Source: JAZLIT01 sp045617525 (GTDB lineage: Bacteria > Bacillota > Bacilli > Bacillales_A > Planococcaceae). Taken from it: a DNA stretch of 22,543 nt. Below are positions 14,370 to 22,460 of the stretch, piece by piece. The notes beneath the pieces were generated by a model, which saw only the letters and a program-made list of their open reading frames with translations, searched no databases and was not told the DNA's origin. Location of the stretch: NCBI GenBank assembly GCA_045617525.1, contig JAZLIT010000114.1:1-22543 (forward strand), given 5' to 3'. The position numbers and the translations under genes were made by a program. Numbering within the stretch: the first letter of the stretch is position 1; the number at the start of each line of letters is the position of its first letter.

Positions 14370-14762
14370 ATGTAAAGTTTACAAGATTTATTATTATGAT
14401 GCATTAAGTTAGAAACTGAATATAGGAAATCAATGCAAGAAATAGCTTTTCAAGTCGGGTTACACGAAACTGCTTATCCGGTGAAATCAGAAGTGGCAGT
14501 CTTTAAAATACTTTTTTTACGCCTGGACCTAAATTGAATTTATATGGACCTGCAGCGATCGCAACTGTGTTTGTATTAAAAGAAATGTAATGGGGGGATT
14601 TTACGATGAATACATAACTAATAATTTCAATCAATCTTTTAACCTAATCGTTTAGCAAGATTATGAAATATAAAAAGATGATCATAGTACAAGTTTGGAA
14701 GATTCGAGATACATATTACGGGTATCGCTGTTCATGTAAATGAACTCGACGTTTTATATTAG
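14370..14762 (+). pseudogene. PhzF-family isomerase pseudogene
   Basis: After TTAGGAGG, ATG 14370 is followed by a one-base shift and then KVYKIYYYDALS, the usual PhzF start. A large deletion follows, then MQEIAFQVGLHETAYPVKSE, a shift, and FKILFFTPGPKLNLYGPAAI with ATVFVLKEM before a stop at 14588. A last fragment, KFGRFEIHITGIAVHVNELD, ends at 14762 and matches the family C-terminus. These are the N-terminal, active-site-region and C-terminal blocks of PhzF-like epimerase/isomerase enzymes in order. Several frameshifts and a missing middle make it non-functional. It extends no further than 14762. Confidence 0.75.
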
Positions 14763-14869
14763 TAATTTACTTAGGTATGAATGTACTTAAAAATTATGGC
14801 ACTTTTATATGCTTCAATATCACGGAGTGTTAAGAAAACGGATGCTTTTGAAACACGACATTGCATAAT

Positions 14870-14898
14870 TGCAACCGTAAGTTGCCAAAGTGCAACCG
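14870..14898. promoter_or_regulatory. Direct repeat TGCAACCG with a 21-bp period, upstream of the XRE gene
   Basis: TGCAACCG occurs at 14870-14877 and again at 14891-14898, exactly 21 bp apart (two helical turns), with an inverted GTTGCC between them. An inverted pair, ATAATTGC (14865-14872) and GCAATTAT (14898-14905), frames the site. Such spacing is typical of dimeric activators of the LytTR type. The factor is unknown and no LytTR gene is present here. Confidence 0.35.
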
Positions 14899-14967
14899 CA
14901 ATTATATAGGTAATAGACTTAAGCATTGGTACAATTTTGTTAACAATATGAAAGGGGTTAGATGTAA

Positions 14968-15759
14968 ATGACATTTGGTGAAAAATTATATAAGTTAAGA
15001 AAAGAAAAAGGATTTTCTCAAGAGACTTTAGCTGAAAAATTAAACACTTCAAGGCAGGCAATTAGTAAATGGGAGAATGCTCAAGGTTTTCCTGAAACAG
15101 AAAAATTAATATTGATTGGAAACATTTTTGGAGTTTCTATTGATTATTTATTAAAAGATACATCCCAGCAAAATAACGAAATTAGTGATGGCTATTATGT
15201 AAGTAAGGAAATGGCAGAAGAGTTTTTAGTACAAGGGTGGAAAATTTCTAAGAATCTTGCTTTAGGGGTTAGCCTACTTATTTTATCCACTGTACCCTAT
15301 TTTGTTTTCAAACAAGAACCAGCTATCTATACATTCCTCATCATTATCATTGCGACACTAGGGATAGGTGTGTGTGTGTCAGCAGTAGTATCGACAGATA
15401 TAGATAAATATAAAATACTTAACGATGAAGTATTGATGTTTGACCCGAACTATCTAAAGGAATTAAACCTAAGATATGAGAGCATTACCAAAAAATACGC
15501 TACAGTAATGGTAGTTGGGCTTTGTTTCATCGTGATTGGTGGATTGGCATTTTTATTAGAAAAAAAAGATATTGCTTTAGGAGCTTTAGAGCCTTATTAT
15601 CCAGTTTTTATTGTTTTGATTGCTATCGGTGTCTACATATTAATTCGTACATTACCATTACTCGAATCATATAGACTATTAGTAAAAAATGAGGAGAATA
15701 CTAGTCGCTTAGGTTTTAAATTACAGAAAAAAGTAAGAAAAAAAGTGGATGAACTTTAA
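14968..15759 (+). CDS. XRE-family transcription regulator with four membrane helices
   Basis: This 263-aa protein has an N-terminal Cro/C1-type helix-turn-helix (about residues 5-60) reading LYKLRKEKGFSQETLAEKLN followed by TSRQAISKWE, the classical pattern. A linker and then four hydrophobic helices follow (about 97-115, 120-141, 178-197, 210-228). The tail is basic (QKKVRKKVDEL). Membrane-bound XRE regulators of this type are common in Bacillota, and their signals are mostly unknown. AAAGGGG lies about 10 nt before ATG 14968. The 205 nt upstream hold the TGCAACCG repeats and no gene. Bases 15760-15920 hold a non-coding stretch with a short frame (containing AQFISKELTLDDLNN) that I cannot assign. 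It appears monocistronic. Confidence 0.85.
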   Translation: MTFGEKLYKLRKEKGFSQETLAEKLNTSRQAISKWENAQGFPETEKLILIGNIFGVSIDYLLKDTSQQNNEISDGYYVSKEMAEEFLVQGWKISKNLALGVSLLILSTVPYFVFKQEPAIYTFLIIIIATLGIGVCVSAVVSTDIDKYKILNDEVLMFDPNYLKELNLRYESITKKYATVMVVGLCFIVIGGLAFLLEKKDIALGALEPYYPVFIVLIAIGVYILIRTLPLLESYRLLVKNEENTSRLGFKLQKKVRKKVDEL

Positions 15760-15920
15760 TAAAAACCATTTAAACTCTATCAAAGTAATATTACTATAAG
15801 TTCTAAAGCACGTATTCGATTATTGCAGTTTTTAAATCAGAATTACCATTCTGTTTAGCTCAATTTATTAGTAAAGAACTTACACTTGATGATTTAAACA
15901 ATAAGAAAACGCCAATTTCC

Positions 15921-15956
15921 AAACACGGTGTAGACGTTAGCCTCTACACCGTGTTT
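15921..15956 (+). terminator. Terminator downstream of the XRE gene
   Basis: A perfect 14-bp stem (15921-15934 with 15943-15956) closes an 8-nt loop and runs into TTTTTT on the plus strand. It separates this unit from rpoD, which converges on it. Confidence 0.85.
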
Positions 15957-15971
15957 TTTGCGCAAAAAAAA

Positions 15972-16003
15972 CAGCATCCAAAGCTTTCAGGCCCTAGATG
16001 CTG
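15972..16003 (-). terminator. Terminator of the dnaG-rpoD operon
   Basis: On the minus strand CAGCATC (16003-15997) pairs with GATGCTG (15978-15972), followed by a run of eight T (15971-15964). It lies 15 nt past the rpoD stop. Confidence 0.8.
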
Positions 16004-16017
16004 CTGTATAGTAATTT

Positions 16018-17142
16018 CTATTCTAAGAAATCTTTTAGACGTTTTGAACGAGATGGATGGCGAAGCTTACGAAGTGCTTTTGCTTCAATCTGACGAATAC
16101 GCTCACGCGTAACACCAAATACTTTACCAACTTCTTCTAATGTACGTGTACGACCATCATCTAAGCCGAAACGAAGACGTAATACGTTTTCTTCACGGTC
16201 AGTTAATGTATCAAGCACATCTTCTAATTGCTCTTTTAAAAGCTCATATGCCGCGTGATCTGATGGTGATTGCGCATCAGAGTCTTCAATGAAGTCCCCT
16301 AAATGTGAATCATCTTCTTCCCCGATAGGTGTTTCAAGAGAAACTGGCTCTTGTGCAATTTTTAAAATTTCACGAACCTTTTCAGGTGTTAGATCCATTT
16401 CCTCTCCGATTTCCTCTGGAGATGGTTCGCGACCTAAGTCCTGTAATAATTGACGTTGTACACGGATTAATTTGTTAATTGTTTCAACCATGTGTACTGG
16501 AATACGAATTGTACGCGCTTGGTCAGCAATCGCACGTGTAATTGCTTGACGAATCCACCAAGTAGCATAAGTTGAGAATTTAAATCCTTTGCGGTGGTCA
16601 AACTTCTCAACCGCCTTAATAAGACCCATATTCCCTTCTTGAATTAAATCTAAGAATAACATACCGCGACCCACGTAGCGCTTCGCAATCGATACTACAA
16701 GACGTAAGTTTGCTTCTGCTAAACGTTTACGCGCTTCTTCATCACCTTGTTCGATACGTTCTGCTAAGCGAACTTCTTCAGCAGCAGAAAGTAAATCTAC
16801 ACGGCCGATTTCTTTTAAATACATACGAACAGGGTCATTAATTTTAACGCCTGGAGGAACACTTAAATCATTTAAATCAAATGTATCTTCGCTTGCTTCT
16901 TGTTTTGTAAGAGCTTCTTCTTCAAACTCTTCTTTACCTTCAACAGTAATTGAATCATCACCGTCTAAAAGCTCTGCAAAGTGGAAGATTTCTTCATTCT
17001 CTATTTCATAAGGCGTTAATTTATCTGAAATTTCTTTCATTGCAATTTCGCCGTTCTTCTTCGCTTTTTCAGTAAGAAGCTTTTTCATTTCCTCTAAAGT
17101 AATTTCTACCGTTTCATTTGAACGTTCTGACTTGTCCGCCAT
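16018..17142 (-). CDS. rpoD: Housekeeping RNA polymerase sigma factor SigA (RpoD)
   Basis: This 374-aa primary sigma-70 factor has an acidic N-terminal region 1.1 (about residues 1-75). Region 1.2 begins around DPVRMYLKEIG. Region 2 contains ANLRLVVSIAKRY, the core-binding FLDLIQEGNMGLIKAVEKFD, and KFSTYATWWIRQAITRAIAD, which melts and reads the -10. Region 3 starts at RTIRIPVHMVETINKLIRV. Region 4 contains the -35-binding helix-turn-helix TLEEVGKVFGVTRERIRQIE. Length and motifs match Bacillales SigA. AAGGAGGAAGG lies just before ATG 17142. It is 30 nt downstream of dnaG in the conserved macromolecular synthesis operon, and all SigA promoters noted in this window would be read by it. Confidence 0.97.
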   Translation of the reverse strand: MADKSERSNETVEITLEEMKKLLTEKAKKNGEIAMKEISDKLTPYEIENEEIFHFAELLDGDDSITVEGKEEFEEEALTKQEASEDTFDLNDLSVPPGVKINDPVRMYLKEIGRVDLLSAAEEVRLAERIEQGDEEARKRLAEANLRLVVSIAKRYVGRGMLFLDLIQEGNMGLIKAVEKFDHRKGFKFSTYATWWIRQAITRAIADQARTIRIPVHMVETINKLIRVQRQLLQDLGREPSPEEIGEEMDLTPEKVREILKIAQEPVSLETPIGEEDDSHLGDFIEDSDAQSPSDHAAYELLKEQLEDVLDTLTDREENVLRLRFGLDDGRTRTLEEVGKVFGVTRERIRQIEAKALRKLRHPSRSKRLKDFLE

Positions 17143-17172
17143 AAACCTTCCTCCTTATAACAACCATATCGC

Positions 17173-18990
17173 TTAAATCGTTGACAATTCTCGATTAAGT
17201 TCAACGATTTCTTTTAGTATTTCGATTGCTCTATCATATTCATGCATTTTTTCAGACTCACCTTGTTCATGTACAAGCTTCTCAATTCGATGTCTAATTC
17301 GTTGTTTATTTAAATGGCGTAAACAATCCGCTATCTCAATATCCATATTGTCTGGATCACGTTCTGTATTTGCAGCCTCTGTAACAATACTGCGTAACTC
17401 ACTCGTTTCAACAACCTCAGCAAAACGCTGATAATTTGCCAGCCCATATGCATCATAAAATCCTATGAGTTTAATGAAGATGACGTTATAATCATCGTGC
17501 ATAAATGGCGCTAATTGATTCTCCGCGACAAATCGATCAACTACCGAAATATCATGTAGCATATGTGAAAGTAGCAATCGCTCTGCACGATCCGTTGCTG
17601 TTACCTTTTTTTGAACAACAGGGACCTTCATCTCAGCAGGTACTACATACTGTCTTTTTTGTTGTTTAATTGAATCCGCTTCAAGCTTATGAAATTGAGC
17701 ATAAATCGCTTCTTGTGATATATTGGTTTCACTTGCAAGCTGTCTAATATACAAATCACGTTCAACATGTGATGTTTTACCGACCAATTGCTCTAGAACC
17801 TCTTGAATGTATTGGAGGGTATCATTTTCAAATTGAAAACTTTTGCCACGCTTAGCATGCATCATCATAAATGCAATATACGCATGTGGCTTACCAATAA
17901 TTTTTTCAATAAATGGTTCAGCACCAAACTGACGAATATAATCATCTGGATCTAGCTTGTCCGGTAATACAGCAACTTCAACCTTGAATTTTGCTTCATT
18001 TAACATTTGTGCAGCACGTTTGGCAGCCTCAAAACCAGCATTATCACCATCATAGCAAATCGTAATTTGCTCCACTAAGCGCTTCAGCTTTGTGATATGC
18101 TGTGGTGTAAGAGCCGTACCCATCGTACCTACAACGTTATATAAGCCTGCGCGATTAGCAGCCAATACATCGACAAAACCTTCCATAACAATCACTTGAC
18201 GACTTTTCCGAATAGACGCTCGCGCTTTATCTAAATTGTAAAGTACTTCACTTTTATGAAAAATTGGCGATTCCGGGCTATTTAAATATTTAGCTTCCTC
18301 AGCGTCTTTATTTAATATCCTACCCGAAAATGCGATAACCTTACCAAATTCATCACGAATCGGAAACATAATTCGATTTCGAAAGCGATCAAAATATTTC
18401 CCGCTTCCTTCTTTGGCAATCACGAGACCACTTTCAGCCATCTCTTCCATATCAAATCCCTTTCGCTCAAGTAAAAGCGATAGAGATTCCCATGAAGGAA
18501 GTGCCCAACCCATTCGATTTGCATCAATTACTTCTCTCGTAAAGCCTCGTTCTAGTAAATAGTTTAACGCTGGCTCCCCGTCTTCTGTATTGATTAACAA
18601 ATGATGATAAAATTCGACAGCAAATTCATGTGCTGCACGTATATTTTCTTCTTTCTTCGAATAAGCTTTATGTTGTCGATTTGGTTGAAGGTCAACATCT
18701 ATAGAGACGCCAACACGCTCGCTAAGTTTCACAACGGCATCTGGAAAAGGTATTTGCTCCATATCCATAATAAACGTAATCGCATTACCACCTGCGCCAC
18801 ATCCAAAGCAATGAAAAATCTGCTTATCTTGCGAAACAGAAAATGATGGACTTTGCTCTCCATGGAACGGACATAAGCCAAACCAGTTGCGTCCTTTTTT
18901 AGTGAGCTGTATATAATCACTAATGACATCGACTATATCAGACTGCGAACGAATCTGTTCAATCAAATGTTCAGGTATTTTCCCAGACAT
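17173..18990 (-). CDS. dnaG: DNA primase
   Basis: This 605-aa primase makes RNA primers for replication. The CHC2 zinc site is C40, H43, C61 and C64 (GLCPFHGEQSPSF ... FHCFGCGAGG). The TOPRIM domain shows E270 in VIVMEGFVDVLA and D314 and D316 in CYDGDNAG, the usual metal-binding acidic residues. The C-terminal domain (about residues 450-605) should bind the DnaB-type helicase and is the least conserved part. Length is typical. ATG 18990 has GGTGAT 4 nt upstream, a weak ribosome binding site. It precedes rpoD by 30 nt. In B. subtilis a small gene, yqxD, lies between ppsR and dnaG, and it is absent here. Confidence 0.96.
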   Translation of the reverse strand: MSGKIPEHLIEQIRSQSDIVDVISDYIQLTKKGRNWFGLCPFHGEQSPSFSVSQDKQIFHCFGCGAGGNAITFIMDMEQIPFPDAVVKLSERVGVSIDVDLQPNRQHKAYSKKEENIRAAHEFAVEFYHHLLINTEDGEPALNYLLERGFTREVIDANRMGWALPSWESLSLLLERKGFDMEEMAESGLVIAKEGSGKYFDRFRNRIMFPIRDEFGKVIAFSGRILNKDAEEAKYLNSPESPIFHKSEVLYNLDKARASIRKSRQVIVMEGFVDVLAANRAGLYNVVGTMGTALTPQHITKLKRLVEQITICYDGDNAGFEAAKRAAQMLNEAKFKVEVAVLPDKLDPDDYIRQFGAEPFIEKIIGKPHAYIAFMMMHAKRGKSFQFENDTLQYIQEVLEQLVGKTSHVERDLYIRQLASETNISQEAIYAQFHKLEADSIKQQKRQYVVPAEMKVPVVQKKVTATDRAERLLLSHMLHDISVVDRFVAENQLAPFMHDDYNVIFIKLIGFYDAYGLANYQRFAEVVETSELRSIVTEAANTERDPDNMDIEIADCLRHLNKQRIRHRIEKLVHEQGESEKMHEYDRAIEILKEIVELNRELSTI

Positions 18991-19120
18991 CTTATCACCA
19001 TCTATTCATTTCATAAATTACACAATTCGAGATATATTTCAAAAACCCTTTATTTTACGACAAAAAAATAGAATTTTAATAGTTAATCTCTCATATTTAT
19101 ATTTTTACCACAATTCTTTT

Positions 19121-19149
19121 ATTATAAAACAAAGAATCTTAATTATCTA
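19121..19149 (-). promoter_or_regulatory. Candidate promoter of dnaG-rpoD
   Basis: On the minus strand TATAAT (19126-19121) is preceded at 17 nt by TAGATA (19149-19144), which matches TTGACA at 4 of 6 positions. It gives a leader of about 120 nt before dnaG. A second, weaker pair may lie nearer the gene. Confidence 0.4.
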
Positions 19150-19170
19150 CTTTTTTTAATAAGCGTAGTT

Positions 19171-19198
19171 AAAAAAACCTCCTCATTCTCCTAGAGGT
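19171..19198 (-). terminator. Terminator of ccpN-ppsR (weak stem)
   Basis: On the minus strand ACCTC (19198-19194) pairs with GAGGT (19182-19178), with little further support, and is followed by a run of seven T (19177-19171). It lies 17 nt past the ppsR stop. The T-run is good and the stem is short. Confidence 0.5.
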
Positions 19199-19214
19199 GG
19201 CTTTTCTATCTAGT

Positions 19215-20027
19215 CTATTTTGACTGTTTATAATAATCAATAATGACGTTTGCTGTTTCTTCTACGGCTTTATTCGTCACATTAATTACCCGGCAGCCAA
19301 CCCGATTTACGATATTATAAAAATGTTCAATTTCCGCTTCGATACGCTCATGCTTTGCATATTGTGCATCCTCGCGAAGGCCTAGCGTTAATAGTCTTTC
19401 CTTCCGAATATTATTCAAATGATCTGGCGAAATAACTAAACCAAAGCATTTTGAAGGATCAACTTGGAATAACTCTTCAGGTGGGTCAACTTCAGGTACA
19501 AGTGGAATATTTGCCACCTTATAGGTATTGTTTGCTAAATATTGAGATAATGGTGTTTTCGATGTTCGTGAAACACCAATTAAAACGATATCTGCCAATA
19601 AAACACCTCTTGGATCCCGTCCATCATCATATTTTACAGCGAATTCAATCGCCTCAATTTTTTTGAAATAATAATCGTCTAGTTTATGCACAAGACCTGG
19701 TTTTTCAAGTGGCATTTCATCTAATTTCACTTGGAAAAGCTCGATCATCGGGCCAAGTAAATCGATTGCAGGAACATTTTCTTCTACACATCGATTATAC
19801 AGAACCTTCCGTAATTTCTTTGTTACTAATGTAAACACAATCGCTGCTTGCTCTTTTTTAGCAGCAATTACGATTGGCTCAATTTCCTCTAACGAATCTA
19901 AGTAGGGAAATTTCTTTATTTTCACATGATCGAAATCCGGTCTAAACTGACTAATTACAGCTTTTGCCGCATTCACACCTGTTTCCCCAACAGAATCGGA
20001 GACAACAAACACAAGAATTTCCTTCAC
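19215..20027 (-). CDS. ppsR: Pyruvate, phosphate dikinase regulatory protein (DUF299)
   Basis: This 270-aa bifunctional serine/threonine kinase and Pi-dependent pyrophosphorylase controls pyruvate, phosphate dikinase (YqfL in B. subtilis). The P-loop-like motif is GVSRTSKT (151-158). Other family blocks are VVSDSVGETG at the start, EFAVKYDDGRDPRG, VPEVDPPEELFQVD and NVTNKAVEETANVI near the end. It starts with GTG 20027, only 3 nt after the ccpN stop, with the AAAGG ribosome binding site directly touching the start codon, so translation is probably coupled to ccpN. In B. subtilis the YqfL protein is reported to modulate CcpN activity, which fits the pairing. Confidence 0.92.
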   Translation of the reverse strand: MKEILVFVVSDSVGETGVNAAKAVISQFRPDFDHVKIKKFPYLDSLEEIEPIVIAAKKEQAAIVFTLVTKKLRKVLYNRCVEENVPAIDLLGPMIELFQVKLDEMPLEKPGLVHKLDDYYFKKIEAIEFAVKYDDGRDPRGVLLADIVLIGVSRTSKTPLSQYLANNTYKVANIPLVPEVDPPEELFQVDPSKCFGLVISPDHLNNIRKERLLTLGLREDAQYAKHERIEAEIEHFYNIVNRVGCRVINVTNKAVEETANVIIDYYKQSK

Positions 20028-20030
20028 CTT

Positions 20031-20669
20031 TTAAAGCTCGCTTGTTTCAGCTAAAGAGATAAATGCACGAGTAATACTCGTTTTCGTTAAACGCCCAACG
20101 ATTCTTTGCCCATTGTCCGTTTCCTCAACAACTGGAAGTGAATCAATTTCACGCTCAATTAATTTATTTGCTGCTTTAATTAATGAATCTTCATTTGTGC
20201 AAAATGCAATATTTGGCATACGTGTCATAATGATATGTACAGGAATTTTATTTAAATCCTGCGAACCAATACTTGTACGCAATAAATCTTTTCTTGATAA
20301 TACACCTTGCAAGCAACCTTTATCGTCGCCCACAAATAATGTACCTACATCTTCTGAAAACATATGAAGAATCGCTTCATACACAGACATATGCTCTGAA
20401 ACGATAACCGGATTTGATTGGAAGTCGCTTACTTTTAAATTCATCATCGATTCGGTAATCGAAACGACATTCTTTTTACCCGCATAAAAATAACCTACGC
20501 GTGGTCTAGCGTCTAAGAAACCCGCCATTGTTAGTATTGCTAAGTCTGGACGCAATGTTGCACGCGTTAGATGTAAACGTTCTGCAATTTGCTCTCCTGT
20601 AATTGGTCCATTGTCTTTCACGATTTGTAAAATCGCGTCTTGACGTTTATTGAGTTCTATTGGACTCAC
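20031..20669 (-). CDS. ccpN: CcpN-type catabolite repressor (HTH and two CBS domains)
   Basis: This 212-aa DNA-binding repressor has an N-terminal winged helix-turn-helix (GPITGEQIAERLHLTRATLR, about residues 16-60) and two CBS domains (about 80-205) that sense nucleotide signals. CcpN represses gluconeogenic genes such as gapB and pckA on glycolytic carbon. A GTG start at 20669 gives MSPIELNKRQ, like the B. subtilis protein as I recall it. An in-frame TTG at 20678 would add three residues, and neither start has a good ribosome binding site (GAGG 3 nt before the GTG). It lies 3 nt before ppsR and is divergent from glyQS. Confidence 0.92.
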   Translation of the reverse strand: MSPIELNKRQDAILQIVKDNGPITGEQIAERLHLTRATLRPDLAILTMAGFLDARPRVGYFYAGKKNVVSITESMMNLKVSDFQSNPVIVSEHMSVYEAILHMFSEDVGTLFVGDDKGCLQGVLSRKDLLRTSIGSQDLNKIPVHIIMTRMPNIAFCTNEDSLIKAANKLIEREIDSLPVVEETDNGQRIVGRLTKTSITRAFISLAETSEL

Positions 20670-20703
20670 CCGCCTCAAATAGTGTTATACTGATTTCCTA
20701 ATT

Positions 20704-20709
20704 ATTATA
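20704..20709 (-). promoter_or_regulatory. Candidate -10 of the ccpN promoter
   Basis: TATAAT occurs on the minus strand at 20709-20704, about 35 nt upstream of the ccpN start. A weak -35 (TATGCA) at 17 nt overlaps the glyQS -35 on the other strand. The promoter as a whole is uncertain. Confidence 0.35.
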
Positions 20710-20725
20710 TACTAATTGTTCCATA

Positions 20726-20754
20726 TTGCATAGAAAAGAAGTGCGTGCTACAAT
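20726..20754 (+). promoter_or_regulatory. Promoter of the glyQS T-box leader
   Basis: TTGCAT (20726-20731) and TACAAT (20749-20754) are 17 nt apart. Transcription would start near 20761, just before the GCAGTG/CACTGC hairpin. Confidence 0.6.
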
Positions 20755-20760
20755 ATTCAT

Positions 20761-21033
20761 GCAGTGCTTCACTGCACCAATTTCATATGAAGCGATGAAG
20801 GGATTTAAAGTATCATTCATACATTAGCGAGTAGGGATAGTGTAAGCCTACAATATGAATGAGAAAGGCACCCTGAGCTACTTTTCTAAAAGAGGTTTGA
20901 AAATTACAGTCTATCTGGTATTCGTTACTGAGTCAAGACTTATGCTTCGAACAAGCGGGGTGGAACCGCGGGTATTGTTCATTCAGCACTCGTCCCCGGG
21001 CATGCATTTTGTGCCCGGCGACGGGTGCTTTTA
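20761..21033 (+). promoter_or_regulatory. T-box riboswitch leader of glyQS (glycine)
   Basis: This leader RNA senses uncharged tRNA-Gly. A stem I arm is framed by CATTCATA (about 20813-20820) and TATGAATG (20854-20861). A candidate specifier GGC (Gly) lies at 20867-20869. The T-box core GGTGGAACCGCGGG (about 20959-20972) contains TGGA, which should pair with the 3' end of a tRNA whose discriminator base is U, as in tRNA-Gly. The terminator stem follows at 20985-21029 (AGCACTCGTC with GACGGGTGCT, plus CCGGGCA with TGCCCGG) and T-rich sequence. Uncharged tRNA would favour the antiterminator and glyQS expression. The specifier position is my inference. Confidence 0.9.
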
Positions 21034-21060
21034 TATTTTCAAAATAGGAGGAATATTTAC

Positions 21061-22449
21061 ATGACAAAAAAATCAATGGAAACAATCGTATCATTAGCAA
21101 AACAACGCGGATTCGTCTTCCCAGGCTCTGAAATTTACGGTGGTTTAGCAAATACTTGGGATTACGGCCCACTTGGTGTCGAGCTGAAAAACAACGTAAA
21201 AAAAGCTTGGTGGCAAAAATTTGTTCAAGAATCTGAGTACAATGTAGGTCTTGACGCTGCTATTCTTATGAACCCTAAAGCTTGGGTTGCATCAGGTCAC
21301 GTTGGTAACTTCAACGACCCTATGATCGACTGTAAAGCATGTAAATCACGTCACCGTGCCGATAAACTAATCGAAGACGCAAATCTTGCAAAAACGGGCG
21401 AAGAAATTATCGTTGATGGTATGACATTCGACCAAATGAAAGCAAAAATGGAAGAGTTAGAAGTAACTTGTCCGGATTGCGATAAAATTGATTTTACTGA
21501 CATCCGTCAATTCAACTTAATGTTCAAAACTTTCCAAGGTGTAACAGAATCTTCTTCTAATGAAATCTTCTTACGCCCTGAAACTGCACAAGGTATTTTC
21601 GTAAACTTCAAAAACGTACAACGTTCAATGCGTAAACGTACACCATTCGGTATTGCACAAGTAGGTAAATCATTCCGTAATGAAATCACGCCAGGTAACT
21701 TCACTTTCCGTACACGTGAATTCGAACAAATGGAACTTGAATTCTTCTGTAAACCAGGTGAAGACCTTGAGTGGCACGCATACTGGAAAAACTTCTGTAA
21801 AGACTGGTTATTAAACCTAGGTATGAACGAAGAGTCTATGCGTCTACGTGACCATGAAGACGATGAATTATCTCACTATTCAAATGCAACAACGGATATT
21901 GAATTCCAATTCCCATTCGGTTGGGGCGAACTTTGGGGCATCGCTGACCGTACAGATTTCGACTTAAAACAACATATGGGTCACTCTGGTGAAGATTTCA
22001 CATATATCGATCCAATCACAAACGAACGCTACGTACCTTACGTAATCGAGCCATCTTTAGGCGCAGACCGCGTAACATTAGCATTCCTATGCGACGCTTA
22101 TGATGAAGAAGCATTAGAAGGCGATGACAAACGTACAGTTTTACGTTTCCACCCTGCTCTAGCACCATTCAAAGCAGCCGTACTTCCACTTTCTAAAAAG
22201 TTATCTGAGGAAGCTAGTGCTATTTGGGCTGACTTACGCAAAGCATTCCCAGTTGATTTTGACGAGTCTCAATCAATCGGTAAACGCTACCGTCGTCAAG
22301 ATGAAATCGGTACACCATTCTGTATCACTTACGACTTCGATTCACAAGAAGACGGTCAAGTAACAGTTCGCCACCGCGATTCTATGGAGCAAACACGTAT
22401 GCCAATCGCAGACGTTAAAGCTTACATCGAAAAACATTTACAATTTTAA
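21061..22449 (+). CDS. glyQS: Glycyl-tRNA synthetase, single-chain alpha2 type
   Basis: This 462-aa class II synthetase charges tRNA-Gly. Motif 2 lies in FRNEITPGNFTFRTREFEQM (about residues 206-225) and motif 3 in EPSLGADRVTLAFL (near the end of the catalytic core). A small insertion carries two CxxC pairs (C91/C94 and C137/C140) that probably bind zinc. The C-terminal 100 residues form the anticodon-binding domain. It is the eukaryote-like homodimer form, as in Staphylococcus aureus and Thermus, not the GlyQ plus GlyS tetramer of B. subtilis. ATG 21061 is used because AGGAGG lies 6-7 nt upstream. The same frame opens earlier, but inside the leader terminator. It is divergent from ccpN and regulated by the T-box. 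Confidence 0.96.
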   Translation: MTKKSMETIVSLAKQRGFVFPGSEIYGGLANTWDYGPLGVELKNNVKKAWWQKFVQESEYNVGLDAAILMNPKAWVASGHVGNFNDPMIDCKACKSRHRADKLIEDANLAKTGEEIIVDGMTFDQMKAKMEELEVTCPDCDKIDFTDIRQFNLMFKTFQGVTESSSNEIFLRPETAQGIFVNFKNVQRSMRKRTPFGIAQVGKSFRNEITPGNFTFRTREFEQMELEFFCKPGEDLEWHAYWKNFCKDWLLNLGMNEESMRLRDHEDDELSHYSNATTDIEFQFPFGWGELWGIADRTDFDLKQHMGHSGEDFTYIDPITNERYVPYVIEPSLGADRVTLAFLCDAYDEEALEGDDKRTVLRFHPALAPFKAAVLPLSKKLSEEASAIWADLRKAFPVDFDESQSIGKRYRRQDEIGTPFCITYDFDSQEDGQVTVRHRDSMEQTRMPIADVKAYIEKHLQF

Positions 22450-22460
22450 TTGATTTTACT

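Noticed and set aside
14771..15061. 96-codon minus-strand open frame overlapping the XRE gene start
   Set aside because: It overlaps the well-supported helix-turn-helix gene and resembles no family. The antisense of the HTH codons explains most of it, although its distal part is hydrophobic.
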